64,000 bases of DNA from JANXQG01 sp963775975 (GCA_963775975.1 CAVZKX010000002.1:1922001-1986000), one strand, 5' to 3'. Positions 1-10,097 are shown, counted from the first letter of the stretch. Numbers and translations: made by a program. The notes: generated by a model not told the origin, from the sequence alone.

Positions 1-174
1 GACGCCTTGAGCCGCGCCGAGATCGGGATCGCCGGCGACTCGCATTTCGCCGATCCGGGCATTGGCCGTCCAGTCGGCGTCGAGCGGCGGCTGAACATGC
101 TTGGCCGGCGACGCCGCCAGGAAAAGGACCAGCGATAGCGCGGAAAGAGGCAAGATTTGGCGGCTACGATTCAT
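1..174 (-). CDS. Partial secreted protein, N-terminus only
   Basis: The reverse strand has an ATG at 174 and stays open to the window edge, giving 58 residues. The start MNRSRQILPLSALSLVLFLA is a typical Sec signal peptide: a basic n-region, a hydrophobic core and an Ala-Ser-Pro-Ala cleavage area. A short Asp/Ala-rich segment of no recognisable family follows. The protein is probably exported to the periplasm or outside. It diverges from the TonB receptor gene, and the roughly 270 bases between them probably hold both promoters. The rest of the gene lies outside the window, so its function cannot be assigned. Confidence 0.6.
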   Translation of the reverse strand, partial: MNRSRQILPLSALSLVLFLAASPAKHVQPPLDADWTANARIGEMRVAGDPDLGAAQGV

Positions 175-443
175 GGACGCTTCCTTTCGCTTCCAAATGT
201 TATACCGGAGGGCCAAGGGCGATTTCAACCGTGCATTGCTGTTAAAGTTTGCGGCCTATTCCGCCTGTTACGAAAACACGGGCCGCAAAGTCTGCCAGTA
301 GCGTCGGCGCCGCCGGCTTTCGGTGCCGGGCAACGCCGCAATACGACGATAAAACCGGTCATAACGACATTGCGGTTCGTTCGTCGCGAACCGACTGTAA
401 CGCCGGCGGAGCGAAACCGCAAACCGTCGCCGGAGAACACGAC

Positions 444-2711
444 GTGCCGCGATTGTTCTACAGCATCCTGTCGATCCTCGCCTTGTCGGCAGCCAACCTT
501 TACGCTGACGACACGGTTGCCGACAGTCCATCGAGCGACCCGTCGCCCTCCGCGCAGCCGGGGCCGGAAGTCGTCGGCCGGCCGCAGCCGGTTGCCAGTG
601 CCGGCGGAAGCGCGGCCCCCGCCGGCCCCAGCGAGCCGGGCGCTGCGTTCGTCTTCGACGGCACATCGTTTCAATGTCCGTGCCCGCCGATGTTCCAAAG
701 CCCGCCCGTGCAGGGATATGCGGCCGAATCGGCGACCGTGGGCACGATCGTCGACGCGCCGCTGATCGACGTGCCGGCCAGCGTCACGATCGTGCCGCCG
801 GCCGTGCTGGACGACCAGCAAGTGCTTCGCATGAAGGACCTGCTCCGCGACGTTCCCAGCGCGGCCAAGTCGGGCGACTATCTCTTCCCCGACGCCTTCT
901 TCCTGCGCGGCTTTCCGGTCGTCCCGCGCGACTACCGCAAGGACGGCTTCCTCGATCCGACCTTCACGCCGCGAGACTTCGCCAACGTCGATCGCGTCGA
1001 AGTCCTCGAAGGTCCGGCCGCGGCGCTTTACGGTCCCGGCCTGGCTTCGGGCGCCGTGGAACTGCTCACCAAGCAGCCGCTGCCCTGCTGGCGGCAGGAG
1101 GGCAGCGTGCAGTTCGGCAGCTTCGGCCTCCAGCGCTATACGATCGACAGCACCGGCCCGGCGTTTTACGAGGACGGCTCGCTCTTGTATCGCGTCAACG
1201 CCGCCTATCAGCGAAGCGACAGCTTCCGCGACTTCGGCTACGATGAAAGCGGGGCCATCGATCCGGCGATCACCTGGGTCATCGACCGCGACACGACGCT
1301 CACTTGGAAAGGCGAGTTCGTCACCGACCGGCAGCGTTACGACACGGGCGTGGCCACGGTCAACGGCCAGTTGACTCTTCCCATCCGCCGCTTCCTGGGC
1401 GAGCCGACCGACTTCCAGCACTACCAGGACTATCGCGAGCAGCTCGTCCTCGACCACAAGTTGGACGACGACTGGTCGGTGAAGATTGGCGGCTATTCGC
1501 TGTTCTACAATGCCGAGTCGTCGGCCACGATTCCCGTCGCCGAAGTAACCGGCTCGCCCGGCCAATACTTTCGCATCCGCCAGGACATCGGCCCGTTCAA
1601 CGAGCAATATCAATCGCTGACCGCCGATTTGGCCGGCAAGGTGGATATCTTGGGCAGGACTCATACGTTGCTCTTTGGCACTGAGGAAGGCTGGTTCACG
1701 AACGACGGTTATCACGCCGTCGTGTCGAATCCGTTTTTCGATCCGCTAATCATCGACGGCAATGCGCCCGTCTACGGGAATGTGCCGGCAGCGACCTTCC
1801 CGGTCGAGGTCTTTGATTCGAACTACTACCGCGGCGATTACGGGTTCTACTTCCAGGATCTCTTCGAGATCAGCGAGCATTGGAAGGCGCTGGCTGGAAT
1901 ACGATACGACCACACGGACGTGACCTTCAACCGGGCGCTGTCGATCATCGGCACACCTATCATCCCATACACCCAGAGCGTCGAGCGCTTCGACGTGGGC
2001 TCGCCGCGACTCGGCCTGATCTACGAACCGGTGCCGGAAAAGGTCTCGTTCTACGGCATGTACTCGGCGTCGTTCGATCCGCCCGACGGCGGCCCGTATA
2101 TCACCGCCGGGCCGCTCCTGCCGGAGTTCGGCCAACTCTGGGAGTGCGGCGTCAAACTAAGCCCGAGTCGCTGCCTGGCGCTCACCGTGGCCGGCTATAG
2201 TCTGGTGAAGGAGAACGTCACGGTGCCCTTGTCCGATGGCTTCCACTTGCTTCAAGTTGGCAGCCAACACAGTTCGGGAGTGGAACTCGCGGCAGTCGGC
2301 AAGGTGACCGATCAACTGAGTTTGCTGGCAAACTATGCCTATACCGACACCGAAGTCTCCGACCCGGCGCCAGGCTCGCCGATCAATGGCCAACGGGCGC
2401 TGGGAGTGCCTTACAATACAGGCAACGTTTGGGCCAGGTATAACTTCATCGAAACCGAGGGCCGCACGCTTGGCGCCGGGCTGGGCCTGGTCTACGTCGG
2501 AGACCGGTTGGGCGATTACTACTCGCCGTTGGTCCTGCCCAGCTACACGCGCTGCGACGCCGGCTTCTTCTACCGGCACAACCGGATGAATCTCAATCTG
2601 TTCGTCGAGAACATCTTCGACACGACTTATTACGTCAGCTCGATCAACCAGCTCGAGGTCTTGCCCGGCGCGCCGATCAACGTCAAAGGACAACTGACGG
2701 TGACGTTCTAA
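444..2711 (+). CDS. TonB-dependent outer-membrane receptor (siderophore type)
   Basis: An outer-membrane TonB-dependent receptor of about 755 residues, likely importing a ferric siderophore or similar ligand. The reading frame is open from 249, but a GTG at 444 opens a clear signal peptide (VPRLFYSILSILALSAANLY), so I chose it. An Asp/Ser/Pro/Ala-rich linker follows. The plug domain then shows the family pattern: DVPASVTIV, then LLRDVP, an FFLRGF segment and VDRVEVLEGPAAALYGPG. The remaining ~500 residues alternate like a 22-strand barrel and end in an aromatic residue (QLTVTF), the outer-membrane insertion signal. The plug resembles FhuA/FecA-type receptors. No TonB/ExbBD genes or clear Fur box are nearby, although a ferritin gene follows on the other strand. 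The substrate is inferred. Confidence 0.88.
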   Translation: MPRLFYSILSILALSAANLYADDTVADSPSSDPSPSAQPGPEVVGRPQPVASAGGSAAPAGPSEPGAAFVFDGTSFQCPCPPMFQSPPVQGYAAESATVGTIVDAPLIDVPASVTIVPPAVLDDQQVLRMKDLLRDVPSAAKSGDYLFPDAFFLRGFPVVPRDYRKDGFLDPTFTPRDFANVDRVEVLEGPAAALYGPGLASGAVELLTKQPLPCWRQEGSVQFGSFGLQRYTIDSTGPAFYEDGSLLYRVNAAYQRSDSFRDFGYDESGAIDPAITWVIDRDTTLTWKGEFVTDRQRYDTGVATVNGQLTLPIRRFLGEPTDFQHYQDYREQLVLDHKLDDDWSVKIGGYSLFYNAESSATIPVAEVTGSPGQYFRIRQDIGPFNEQYQSLTADLAGKVDILGRTHTLLFGTEEGWFTNDGYHAVVSNPFFDPLIIDGNAPVYGNVPAATFPVEVFDSNYYRGDYGFYFQDLFEISEHWKALAGIRYDHTDVTFNRALSIIGTPIIPYTQSVERFDVGSPRLGLIYEPVPEKVSFYGMYSASFDPPDGGPYITAGPLLPEFGQLWECGVKLSPSRCLALTVAGYSLVKENVTVPLSDGFHLLQVGSQHSSGVELAAVGKVTDQLSLLANYAYTDTEVSDPAPGSPINGQRALGVPYNTGNVWARYNFIETEGRTLGAGLGLVYVGDRLGDYYSPLVLPSYTRCDAGFFYRHNRMNLNLFVENIFDTTYYVSSINQLEVLPGAPINVKGQLTVTF

Positions 2712-2715
2712 CAAT

Positions 2716-2753
2716 CTCCCCTCTCCTTCCGGGAGAGGGGCAGGGGGTGAGGG
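2716..2753. repeat. Palindromic repeat, family C (intergenic copy)
   Basis: A short inverted repeat (CCCTCTCC / GGGAGAGGGG) followed by a G-rich tail, CAGGGGGTGAGGG. It lies just after the TonB receptor stop and before the convergent ferritin gene. The same unit recurs at 7796-7832, and a related copy lies inside a gene at 40402-40442. It could also act as a transcription terminator for the convergent pair, but there is no T-tract. Confidence 0.6.
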
Positions 2754-2809
2754 TATTCGCCGTTGGGCGCCGATCAGGCGATTCTTGCTAGGTCGCGTTC
2801 AACCGTTCG

Positions 2810-3304
2810 CTACTCCGCGGCGCGCTTGCCCAACTCGGCGTCGAGGATCAACAAGCCGACGTGGCTGTCGCCGCTGAGCCTGAGCTTTTCCACGGTTTGC
2901 GTGGCCAGCGCCTCCTCTTCGACCTGCTCGATGACGAACCATTGCAAGAAGGCTTGCGAGGCGTAGTCGCATTCGCTGATCGCCAGCTTCATGAGCACGT
3001 TGATCTTCTCGGAGACCTTGATCTCGTGGGCGAGCACGTCCTCGAAAACGTCGAGCGCCGACTTCCATTCGGTCTGCGGGGCATCGATCTGCTTGAGAAT
3101 CACGCGGCCGCCGCGGTCGTTGACCTGAGTGAAGATCTTCATGGCATGCTTCCACTCCTCGCGGGCCTGGATCTGCATCCATTGGGCGAGGCCGCGGAAG
3201 TTCTTCGACTCGAAGTAGGCCGCCATCGACAGATAGAGATAGCTCGATGCGATCTCCGCGTTGATTTGGTTGTTGAGCGCCTCTTGGACGATAGCCTTGA
3301 GCAT
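2810..3304 (-). CDS. ftnA: Bacterial non-heme ferritin
   Basis: A 164-residue ferritin that oxidises Fe(II) and stores ferric iron in a 24-subunit cytoplasmic shell. The start at 3304 is preceded by a good AAGGAG site; upstream in-frame codons come from a palindromic repeat and are unlikely to be used. The ferroxidase ligands fall at exactly the numbering of E. coli FtnA: Glu17, Glu50 and His53 (in EEWKHAMK), Glu94 (AHE), Gln127 and Glu130. Five-helix length and spacing fit FtnA rather than bacterioferritin, as no heme-ligand Met is evident. It lies downstream of rplU on the same strand, separated by a palindromic repeat, so it may be read partly from that promoter. Confidence 0.93.
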   Translation of the reverse strand: MLKAIVQEALNNQINAEIASSYLYLSMAAYFESKNFRGLAQWMQIQAREEWKHAMKIFTQVNDRGGRVILKQIDAPQTEWKSALDVFEDVLAHEIKVSEKINVLMKLAISECDYASQAFLQWFVIEQVEEEALATQTVEKLRLSGDSHVGLLILDAELGKRAAE

Positions 3305-3324
3305 GTGCGCGTCTCCTTCAAATT

Positions 3325-3371
3325 GTGGGGCAGATTTCCAATCTGCCTGGCAGGTTGGAAACCTGCCCCAC
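3325..3371. repeat. Palindromic repeat, family A (rplU-ferritin spacer)
   Basis: An almost perfect inverted repeat: GTGGGGCAG..CCAATCTGCC and its mirror ending CTGCCCCAC. Related copies lie at 47532-47585 (intergenic) and, in frame, inside genes at 46084-46107 and 48891-48956. It fills nearly the whole gap between rplU and the ferritin gene. Confidence 0.75.
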
Positions 3372-3376
3372 ATTTA

Positions 3377-3691
3377 TCAACCGACAGTGATCTTTTCGAT
3401 CACAATGCGGGTATGAAGCTGGCGGTGCCCGGTGCGGCGGCGGTAGTTCTTGCGGCGGCGGAATTTCTGCACGACCAGCTTGGGGCCCTGCACGAGCGAA
3501 ATCACCTTTGCGGACACGCTGGTTTCGGCTAAGGCGGGCCGGCCGAGCTTCAGCCCTGCCTCGTCGCGGACCGCCAAAACGCGGTCAAAAACAACATACT
3601 CGCCGGCCGGTATATCGCGATAGTCGATATCCAACTCCTGCCCCTCTTCCACCTTGATTTGGCGGCTGCCGTCTTCAACGATTGCGTACAT
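3377..3691 (-). CDS. rplU: Large ribosomal subunit protein bL21
   Basis: A 104-residue protein with the full bL21 pattern. It begins MYAIVEDGSRQIKVEEGQ, has a central VLAV segment, and ends in the basic KFRRRKNYRRRTGHRQ motif followed by a KI-containing tail. It binds 23S rRNA in the 50S subunit. In most bacteria rplU is followed at once by rpmA (bL27) and often obgE. Here the next gene on the strand is ferritin, so the usual operon is broken. A promoter-like sequence lies about 37-65 bases upstream. Confidence 0.96.
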   Translation of the reverse strand: MYAIVEDGSRQIKVEEGQELDIDYRDIPAGEYVVFDRVLAVRDEAGLKLGRPALAETSVSAKVISLVQGPKLVVQKFRRRKNYRRRTGHRQLHTRIVIEKITVG

Positions 3692-3727
3692 GATAATCCT
3701 GCTGCGTTCGGGAATTTGAAGCCTTGT

Positions 3728-3756
3728 AGTTTATCGAGTATCGGGCTTCCCCACAA
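3728..3756 (-). promoter_or_regulatory. Putative housekeeping promoter of rplU
   Basis: On the reverse strand TTGTGG and TAAACT are separated by exactly 17 bases, about 37 bases before the rplU start. The same -10 hexamer occurs with a TTGACG box and 17-base spacing at 63026-63054. Assigned by eye from spacing and hexamers only. Confidence 0.4.
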
Positions 3757-4408
3757 GAGGCGGCAGACGTAGAACGAGGCGGCAATCGCCACCCCTCCTA
3801 CGGCTATCGAGCTCTACAAAACTCTACACTTTTCCACACATTTTCCGATTATTGCCCTCCTTCCGGCTGGGAACCGGGAGGTTGGCAGAAAAATGCCATT
3901 AGCTTGCTTTCGTGCCGTTCCGCGCCAGGATGCGAATAGAACGCCAGTAGGATTGAAGTAGGGCGATAGTAGGAGCGGAGTAGGATGCGAGCAGGGCTCG
4001 GTCAGGAATATGGATGGTGGTCGTGTGTTTGTTGGGATTTGGGGCTTTGGGGATTTTGAACATTGAGCCTTGAACATTTGCTTTTCATCCTTCGCTGCTC
4101 GCCGGCTTTGGTTTTCCGCCAATATACCATAGATTCCCGCTTGTGTCAACAGATGTAATGAAATGTTGATACAAAATGTGCCTAACTCCTTGCCCGGAAG
4201 CGACTTAGGGCGACGGCGAATGCTCGCCCGGACATCCCGCTCGGGAGTGACATCGGATGGATTGCCGAACGCAAACCATTGTGGCATAATGGGTTGGGGA
4301 ATTCCGCCTGCGCGGGCATTTGCGGTCGCGAAAACGGGCGCGGGGATAATCAGCACGGCGGCGGCGGGCGGTTGGCATCAGCATCGAGCCGGCAAGCAGA
4401 GCGACGGC

Positions 4409-4606
4409 AGTCCCATAGGGACTATTGATAATAGCCCAGCAGTTCACTGCTGGGAAATGAGCGGTTTGCGAGAATTGGAGTCCCGTAGGGACGAATGAGT
4501 GGACTGATTCAATTTCCGTCGTCCCTATGGGACTCTCAACGGGATTTCGCTGATCCTGGACCCAGCGATGAATCGCTGGGCTACTATCAAATGCCCCGCC
4601 GGGGCA
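4409..4606. repeat. Cluster of short palindromes in a ~1 kb gene-free stretch
   Basis: The stretch 3757-4690 has no convincing gene. Within it sit six small perfect or near-perfect palindromes. Three are of the form GTCCC-nnn-GGGAC (4409-4423, 4480-4492, 4521-4533), two are CCCAGC..GCTGGG (4435-4454, 4561-4580) and one is TGCCCCGCCGGGGCA (4592-4606). The alternating arrangement suggests a mobilised or amplified REP-like unit rather than a single terminator. Base composition upstream (3814-4160) is AT-richer than the coding DNA. Confidence 0.65.
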
Positions 4607-4690
4607 ATGTGGCCGGCGCGCATCGTGAAGACGTATCGAACAACCAGCAGAGCTTTGCGAGACCGCGCAGGTCGCAGCCGCGCGAGCGGC

Positions 4691-7633
4691 TCAGCGGTAG
4701 CGGTCGTCCGACGGTTTCAGCCGCTCCGCCTCGGCGTAATCGGCGGCCGCTTTGTTGATTTCGTGTTTGCGGGCGTATAGGTCGGCACGGGCCTTGTAGG
4801 CGTCGGCCAGTTTTGGATCGAGGCGGATGGCCGTGTTGAGATCGGCAAGGGCCTTGTCCAGATCGCCTTGGAGTTGGTAGAGCGAGCTGCGGTACACGCG
4901 TAACTTGACGATCTTGCCGTCGAGACGGATCGCATCACTGAAATCGTCGATCGCCTTATCGAACTTATTCAAATGCCAGTACGCGCAGGCACGGCGTGTC
5001 AGCGCCTCCACCCGCTTTGGGTCAAGCCGGAGCGATTCATTGAGATCCGTGATCGCGTGGTCGTAATCCTCCGTAATCTTCAATGCGTAGTCCAGGTCGT
5101 GTAGTGGTCTCTTCTCGGCGCCACCTGCATTGAATGCCCTCGGGGCGGAGTTCCCTGTCTGCGCGTGAAGCGATAAAGCATAATCGACGGCAGGATCAGG
5201 CGAACCCGACTGGCCGCCGCGGAAAGCCCAATTGCGGCCGGCGTCTTGTCCCGACAGCGAATTCCAGGCAGGTTCCGAAACGTAAGAGCTGCTTGGCGCC
5301 GAGCGGATTGATGTGAGCGTCGCCTGGTCCCGTTCCGCCTTGAAAAGCCACACGTCGGCGCGAGTTTCGTAGTTTTGCGCGTCCTCGGGACACAGTTTCA
5401 CTGCGGTGCTGGCGTCTGAGAGCGCGCGCTCCAGTTCGCCGCGTTGAGCACAAATGCGGCTTCGCGCCATGAACACGAGCGCTAACTTTGGATTTAGCGA
5501 CAGCGCTTTATCGAAATCGGCGATTGAGCGTTCCAATTGACCTTGGCTTGCGTGGCATGCGCCGCGCAGGCCGTAAGAAGACGCCAACCCAGGATCAAGT
5601 TCGATCGCCGTGTTGCATTCCGCAAGGGCCTTTTCAAGTTTCGCATTCTCCCTATGGATATTCGCAAGGGCTAAAACGACGATTGCGCAGCGGGTTTCGC
5701 CGAACCGCCTCGGCGGCGATCCGCTCCGCGGTCGCAGTGTCGCCGGCCGCTTGGCATTTCAAGGCGCGGATTGAGATTAGTTCTCCGATCAGGCCGTCGA
5801 CATCGATTGGCCGAACTACTTGATGGAGACCAAGTGGATTCGTTCTGTCCTTGAGTGCCCAGTAACTTCCTTGCGGACGAAAGATGGAATCGAAGCGGAA
5901 AGCCTGAGATACAAGGGCTTTGTTCCCCAGGCACATGGTCGGATCCGCAAGGATCGTCAAACCATCCGACAGCTTCACAAGAGAACAAGCATGCGGAGTT
6001 CCTTCCGGTATAGGTCCATCGGCCGTAAGATCGACATCCAGGCCCTGGACCGAGAGTCCGACGGCCTTTCCCAACACGTAATAGAGAAGTGCATCTCCTT
6101 GGCAACAGCCGAGCTTATCTCGGGCCACTTCGGGCAACTCTTGGCCGCCTTCCTTTGGCTCAATGTAGTAAATCATCGCGTGGATCAATTGTGCGACTAC
6201 TTTTGCGACTTTTTGCTCGAACGTCCGCAAGCTGTTTCGTGGTTAGCTCGCCCAGCTTGTGGCTTGCGCGAGCTGTCTCGATCTCTTGCGAAAGCGCGAC
6301 GAGGTTCCAGTCGCCAACTAAAGCCACAACGTTTCCGGCAACCTCGTCATTGTATTCCAACGATTTGACTTGCTGCTTGATTCGTTTATCTAACGACTCG
6401 ATGGCCGACTTCGGCTGCTTGTCGGCACTCGGAAGATCGAGCTCGTGAAGCAGCTTATCGAGACTTAGCTTGCGACAAGTATCGAAGTCCTTGCGAGCCC
6501 GAGGTTTGTCCTTCATTCGTTCATAAACCGATCCTCGCGCCCGGTACCATTCGGGGTTGTCGGGCTCGAGTTTTATCGCTACGTTGGAGTCGGCAATCGC
6601 TTTGTCAAAGTCGCCGCGCTTCGCGTACATCCAACTACGCGCCGACAGGCTCTTGGCGCGTTTCGGGTCGAGGCGGATTGCCTCGGTAAGATCGGCCATC
6701 GCGCGATCAGCATCACCTTTTTTTGAATAATAGTAGCAGCGATCGCAAAACGCGCCGGCGCTTTTCGGATCAAGTCTCAATGCTTCAGAAGACTCCGAAA
6801 TCGCACGGTCGTAGTCGTTTTCCCGAGAATAAACGTCGGCGCGCCAGGCGGTATTCGCTTACCGTCGGCTTGAGCCGGATCGCTTCGGTGATGTCCACGA
6901 TGGCCTTATCGAGAGCGCCTGTTTTAGAAAATGTACAGAATCGAGCCCAGATTGCTAAAGTAGAGTTTGGATTGAGCTCGATCGCCCGCGAAAAGTCGGT
7001 TATCGCATTGTCAAACTGACCCAAGTCGTATTCGATGCCCCCGCGAGAATAAAAAGCCCATGAGTCCCGCGGGCTCAATTCGATCGCGCGACTCAAGTCT
7101 TGAACGGCTTTTTCAGGCTCGTGAGTTTTCCCGCGGGCATTTCCACGCCAGTAATACGCGCCACTGTTTCTCGGGTCCAACTGAATCGCCGTGTCGCAAT
7201 CGGCAATGGCCCTCGCGAAATCGCCTTTGACCGCGTAAATGGCCGCACGGGCTCGATAGGCGTCGGAGTTCCGCCGGTCAAGCCGAATCGCCGTCTCACA
7301 AGCGATTAGTGCATCGTTCAGCCGATCAAGTTGCCGCAGCGCAGTGCCGTGACCAACCAGGGCCGCGACATTGCACGGTTCAAGCCAAAGCACGGCGGAA
7401 TACTGCTTTTCTGCGGAGGCGGGGTCGTCGTTGTCGAGATTCGTGCGGGCCTGGGAGAGCAGTTGCTGGACCGCGCGCGCTTCGGCCGCGCGGCGCCGGC
7501 GGCCGCGCGGCAGACGGGAAAACAATCCGCGAGGCCGGGCAATCACTACGCGGGCGTCGGCCGCGGCGGACCAGGGAACAACAAGCGAAACCGCCAGAAC
7601 AACAACCAAAACGTGGCGGGCAGCAGAACGCAT
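4691..7633 (-). CDS. Secreted TPR protein with an internal transglutaminase-like domain (three frame breaks)
   Basis: One gene read in four successive frames. The ATG at 7633 has a GGAAGGGAG ribosome site and opens a signal peptide (MRSAARHVLVVVLAVSLVV). TPR units with the A-I-x-LDP pattern run to about 6250 across a frame break near 6845. A second break near 6215, at an A-rich run, leads to a segment with the order GCCQGDA, PHACSLVKL and ILADP. This is a Cys-His-Asp arrangement like transglutaminase/SirB1 folds. A third break near 5675 returns to TPR units up to 4691. Across each break the TPR or domain consensus continues in the next frame, so this is one gene with three net +1 shifts rather than four genes. 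It is followed by the palindrome cluster. The role is unknown; it may be a periplasmic scaffold or cross-linking protein. Confidence 0.6.
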
Positions 7634-7795
7634 CGCGCGACTCCCTTCCGGCAAGAACCGTCCATGGTGCGCCGGCCGCGGCTCTCCATTCTCACGCCGT
7701 CGACCGCCGCACGTCCCGAATCCGCCTCTATAATAGCGGTTTGGCGAAGAATCGCAAAGATTGCTTTTTTGTGGGCATTTGGCATCGGTACTCGC

Positions 7796-7832
7796 CCTCA
7801 CCCCCTGCCCTTCTCCCGGAAGGAGAGGGGAG
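7796..7832. repeat. Palindromic repeat, family C (after lptF)
   Basis: The mirror copy of the 2716-2753 element: CCCTCACCCCCTGCCC followed by a CTCCC..GGAAGGAGAGGGG stem. It sits between the lptF stop and the start of the TPR gene on the same strand. Confidence 0.65.
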
Positions 7833-7836
7833 AATG

Positions 7837-9031
7837 CTAATACCGGATCACCCGCCGCAGCATGGCCAGGCCCCAGAGGGCCAACATGCCATTTCCCGCC
7901 CAGACGAAGACGACCGGCAGCTTGCCGTTTTTCACCTGGTCGGCGCCGATGATCATCAAGGGATAGTAGACGAGCAGGATCGGCAGGAAGCAGAGGAAGA
8001 AGCTGGTAAGAAAGTCGCGGTTTCGCAAGGTGATGGCCATCGGCACGCCAACGAGCACGAAACAGAGGCAGGCAAAACCGCCGGCCCAGCGGCGCTGCGG
8101 CACCGATTGCAGGCGAAAGTAACGCGATTTGAGATCGGCCTGGTTGTTTTCGTGCATGTGCCAGAACGTCGCTCGTCAGATCATCGAAGTCACCGCAGGT
8201 CAGATCGTAGGCGGCCAGCGCGGCCATCATCTGCTCCTGCTCGTCGATCTGCACCTTGGCCGCAGCGATGGCGTCCGGCAGCCGGCTCAGCGTCAAGGCC
8301 GCCTGCGGGCCACCGTTGCGAGCGCGGCTGGCGTCCGTAAGCGGGATCTCCCGCTCCAGCACGTCGGGAAAATCGACGCTGAACCGGTCGGCGACCTCGA
8401 TCCGGCCCTTGCGGAGGAAAATCTTGAGCACGCGCTCGCTGTGATCGTTGACGCCCGATCGCAGCTCAGCCTGTTCGGCGGTAATCGTCATCTTGCCCGA
8501 ATCGGCATGGTCGTTGATTATCAACGTGACGCGATCGAGATTGCGGCCATCGACGTTCTTCACGTTGATGGAGAACGCCGAGGAACTGTAGCGGCGCTGC
8601 GACTGCAACATGCTGTAGATGATCTCCTCGGCGCCTTCCACGATCACGCGCTGAACATTGGCGTGGCCCCAAGAATCGGCCACGTCGTTGAGCCACACGG
8701 TAACGAGGCTCACGATAAACGAGAAAGTGAATACCGGCCAGAGCAGCGTCATCGGTGAAATGCCCATCGCCTTGACCGCCACGATCTCGTTGGCCCCGGA
8801 AATTCGGGAGAAGACTGTCGTGCAAGAGAGGAGCAGCGTCATGGGCACGGTGACGCGGAGCGTTTCGGGCAGAAAGTAGGGAATCAGCCGCAGCGTAGGC
8901 AAAAGCGGCAGACTCTGCGCGGTGGCCTCGCGGCCGACAAAGCCGAGTACGATCATCAGCGTCAGCGCCGAGACCGAGATCACGAAGACCTTGATGACCT
9001 CGACAAGGACGTAGCGCGGAAGGGTTTGCAT
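7837..9031 (-). CDS. lptF: LptF/LptG-family lipopolysaccharide export permease (frame break)
   Basis: An inner-membrane permease of the LptBFG complex that extracts lipopolysaccharide for export. The start MQTLPRYVLVEVIKVFVISV is typical. Three N-terminal membrane segments (about residues 14-31, 58-77, 94-113) and a long periplasmic region follow. Near 8155 the frame changes by net +1, and the C-terminal half continues in the next frame. That half has RRWAGGFACLCFVLVGVPMA, a second hydrophobic segment around LPILLVYYPLMI, and the end LAMLRRVIRY. The length of 1195 nt is one base too long for a single frame. No second permease (LptG) or LptB gene is adjacent. The TPR gene follows on the same strand. 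Confidence 0.82.
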
Positions 9032-9229
9032 AGAAATTGCGCCGCACGGCGAAAACTGTGCCGTAGTACTTTTCGACCTGCCAGGCCAAGGCTGCGTAGT
9101 TTCATGGCATAATCAAGACGAGTCAAGAGCAAATCGCGACGGTTTGGAGCGATTATTCACGGTAGCCACACCTTTACAGACTGCCGCCGATGCACCATAC
9201 TACCGGTCTCTTGAACGGAGCCGACACGG

Positions 9230-10036
9230 ATGGCCATTTTGTCCATGAATGAGACGACGACCTTTCGCTGGTCGTTTGAAGAAGATGTCGCGAATTATGC
9301 GGCAGCGGGAATCCAAGGGATCGGCATCTGGCGGCAGAAAATCTCCGATTGCTGTCCGCAGCGAGCGGCTGAGCTCCTCCGCGAGCACGGCATGACCGCC
9401 TCCCACCTCTTCTGGGCAGGCGGGTTCACCGGAAGCGAGGGGCATAGCTATCGTGAGAGCATTGCGGACACCTCGGAAGCGCTGCGGTTGGCAGCATCGC
9501 TCGGGGCCAAATGTCTCGTGGTTTGCAGCGGCGCGCGGTCGGGCCACACCTTCAATCACGCTCGGCGGCTCGTCGTGGCGGCGCTGAAGGAGCTCGTGCC
9601 GATCGCAGAAGAATTCGGCGTGGTGATGGCGATTGAGCCGATGCATCCGGGCTGCGCGGCGGAATGCACGTTCCTCAACAGCCTGGACGACGCCTTGACG
9701 GTGATTACCTGCGTCGATAACGCCCATGTGAAGATGGTGCTGGACACTTACCATCTTGGGCAGTCAGAGTGTTTGATCGAGCGCATCCCGGAGATCGCGC
9801 CACGGATCGCGCTGGTTCAGCTTGGCGACGCGAAAGCCCCGCCCAGCGGAGAACAAAACCGCTGCCGCCTGGGCGCGGGCAACATCCCCTTGCGGCAGAT
9901 TATCTGCGCACTGCGGAAGGCGGGCTACGACGGCTTTTATGACGTGGAGCTGCTGGGCGAAGAACTTGAGGAGATCGACTACCGCGCTTTGCTGGAGCAC
10001 GCCAAAGACGCTTTCGCTTGTCTTATGAGGGCGTAG
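9230..10036 (+). CDS. Sugar phosphate isomerase/epimerase (TIM barrel)
   Basis: A 268-residue xylose-isomerase-like TIM-barrel protein (AP endonuclease 2 superfamily). Metal-binding positions are visible: Glu in MAIEPMHP, Asp and His in LDTYHLGQ, Asp in QLGDAK and Glu in DVELLGEELE. Such proteins isomerise or epimerise keto-sugars, inositols or hydroxypyruvate-like compounds. No catabolic neighbours point to a substrate. The gene diverges from lptF across about 200 bases. Confidence 0.8.
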   Translation: MAILSMNETTTFRWSFEEDVANYAAAGIQGIGIWRQKISDCCPQRAAELLREHGMTASHLFWAGGFTGSEGHSYRESIADTSEALRLAASLGAKCLVVCSGARSGHTFNHARRLVVAALKELVPIAEEFGVVMAIEPMHPGCAAECTFLNSLDDALTVITCVDNAHVKMVLDTYHLGQSECLIERIPEIAPRIALVQLGDAKAPPSGEQNRCRLGAGNIPLRQIICALRKAGYDGFYDVELLGEELEEIDYRALLEHAKDAFACLMRA

Positions 10037-10097
10037 AATTACGCCCTCATTCAATTGGTATTTCATCGACCGTAGGGCGGATTCCTTAGTACCACAC

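Noticed and set aside
225..1715. Long reverse-strand frame opposite the TonB receptor
   Set aside because: It has no family-like sequence and lies over the clearly conserved receptor; high GC makes long open opposite frames common.
3814..4356. Reverse-strand frame of 180 residues
   Set aside because: No ribosome site and low-complexity composition in the repeat-rich intergenic stretch.
4409..4606. CRISPR array
   Set aside because: Repeats are 13-20-base palindromes of several kinds with no regular spacing and no spacer pattern.
5587..6230. Separate genes starting at TTG 5587 and TTG 6230
   Set aside because: Both are codons in the middle of domain sequence that continues from the neighbouring frame; the TTGs have no ribosome sites.
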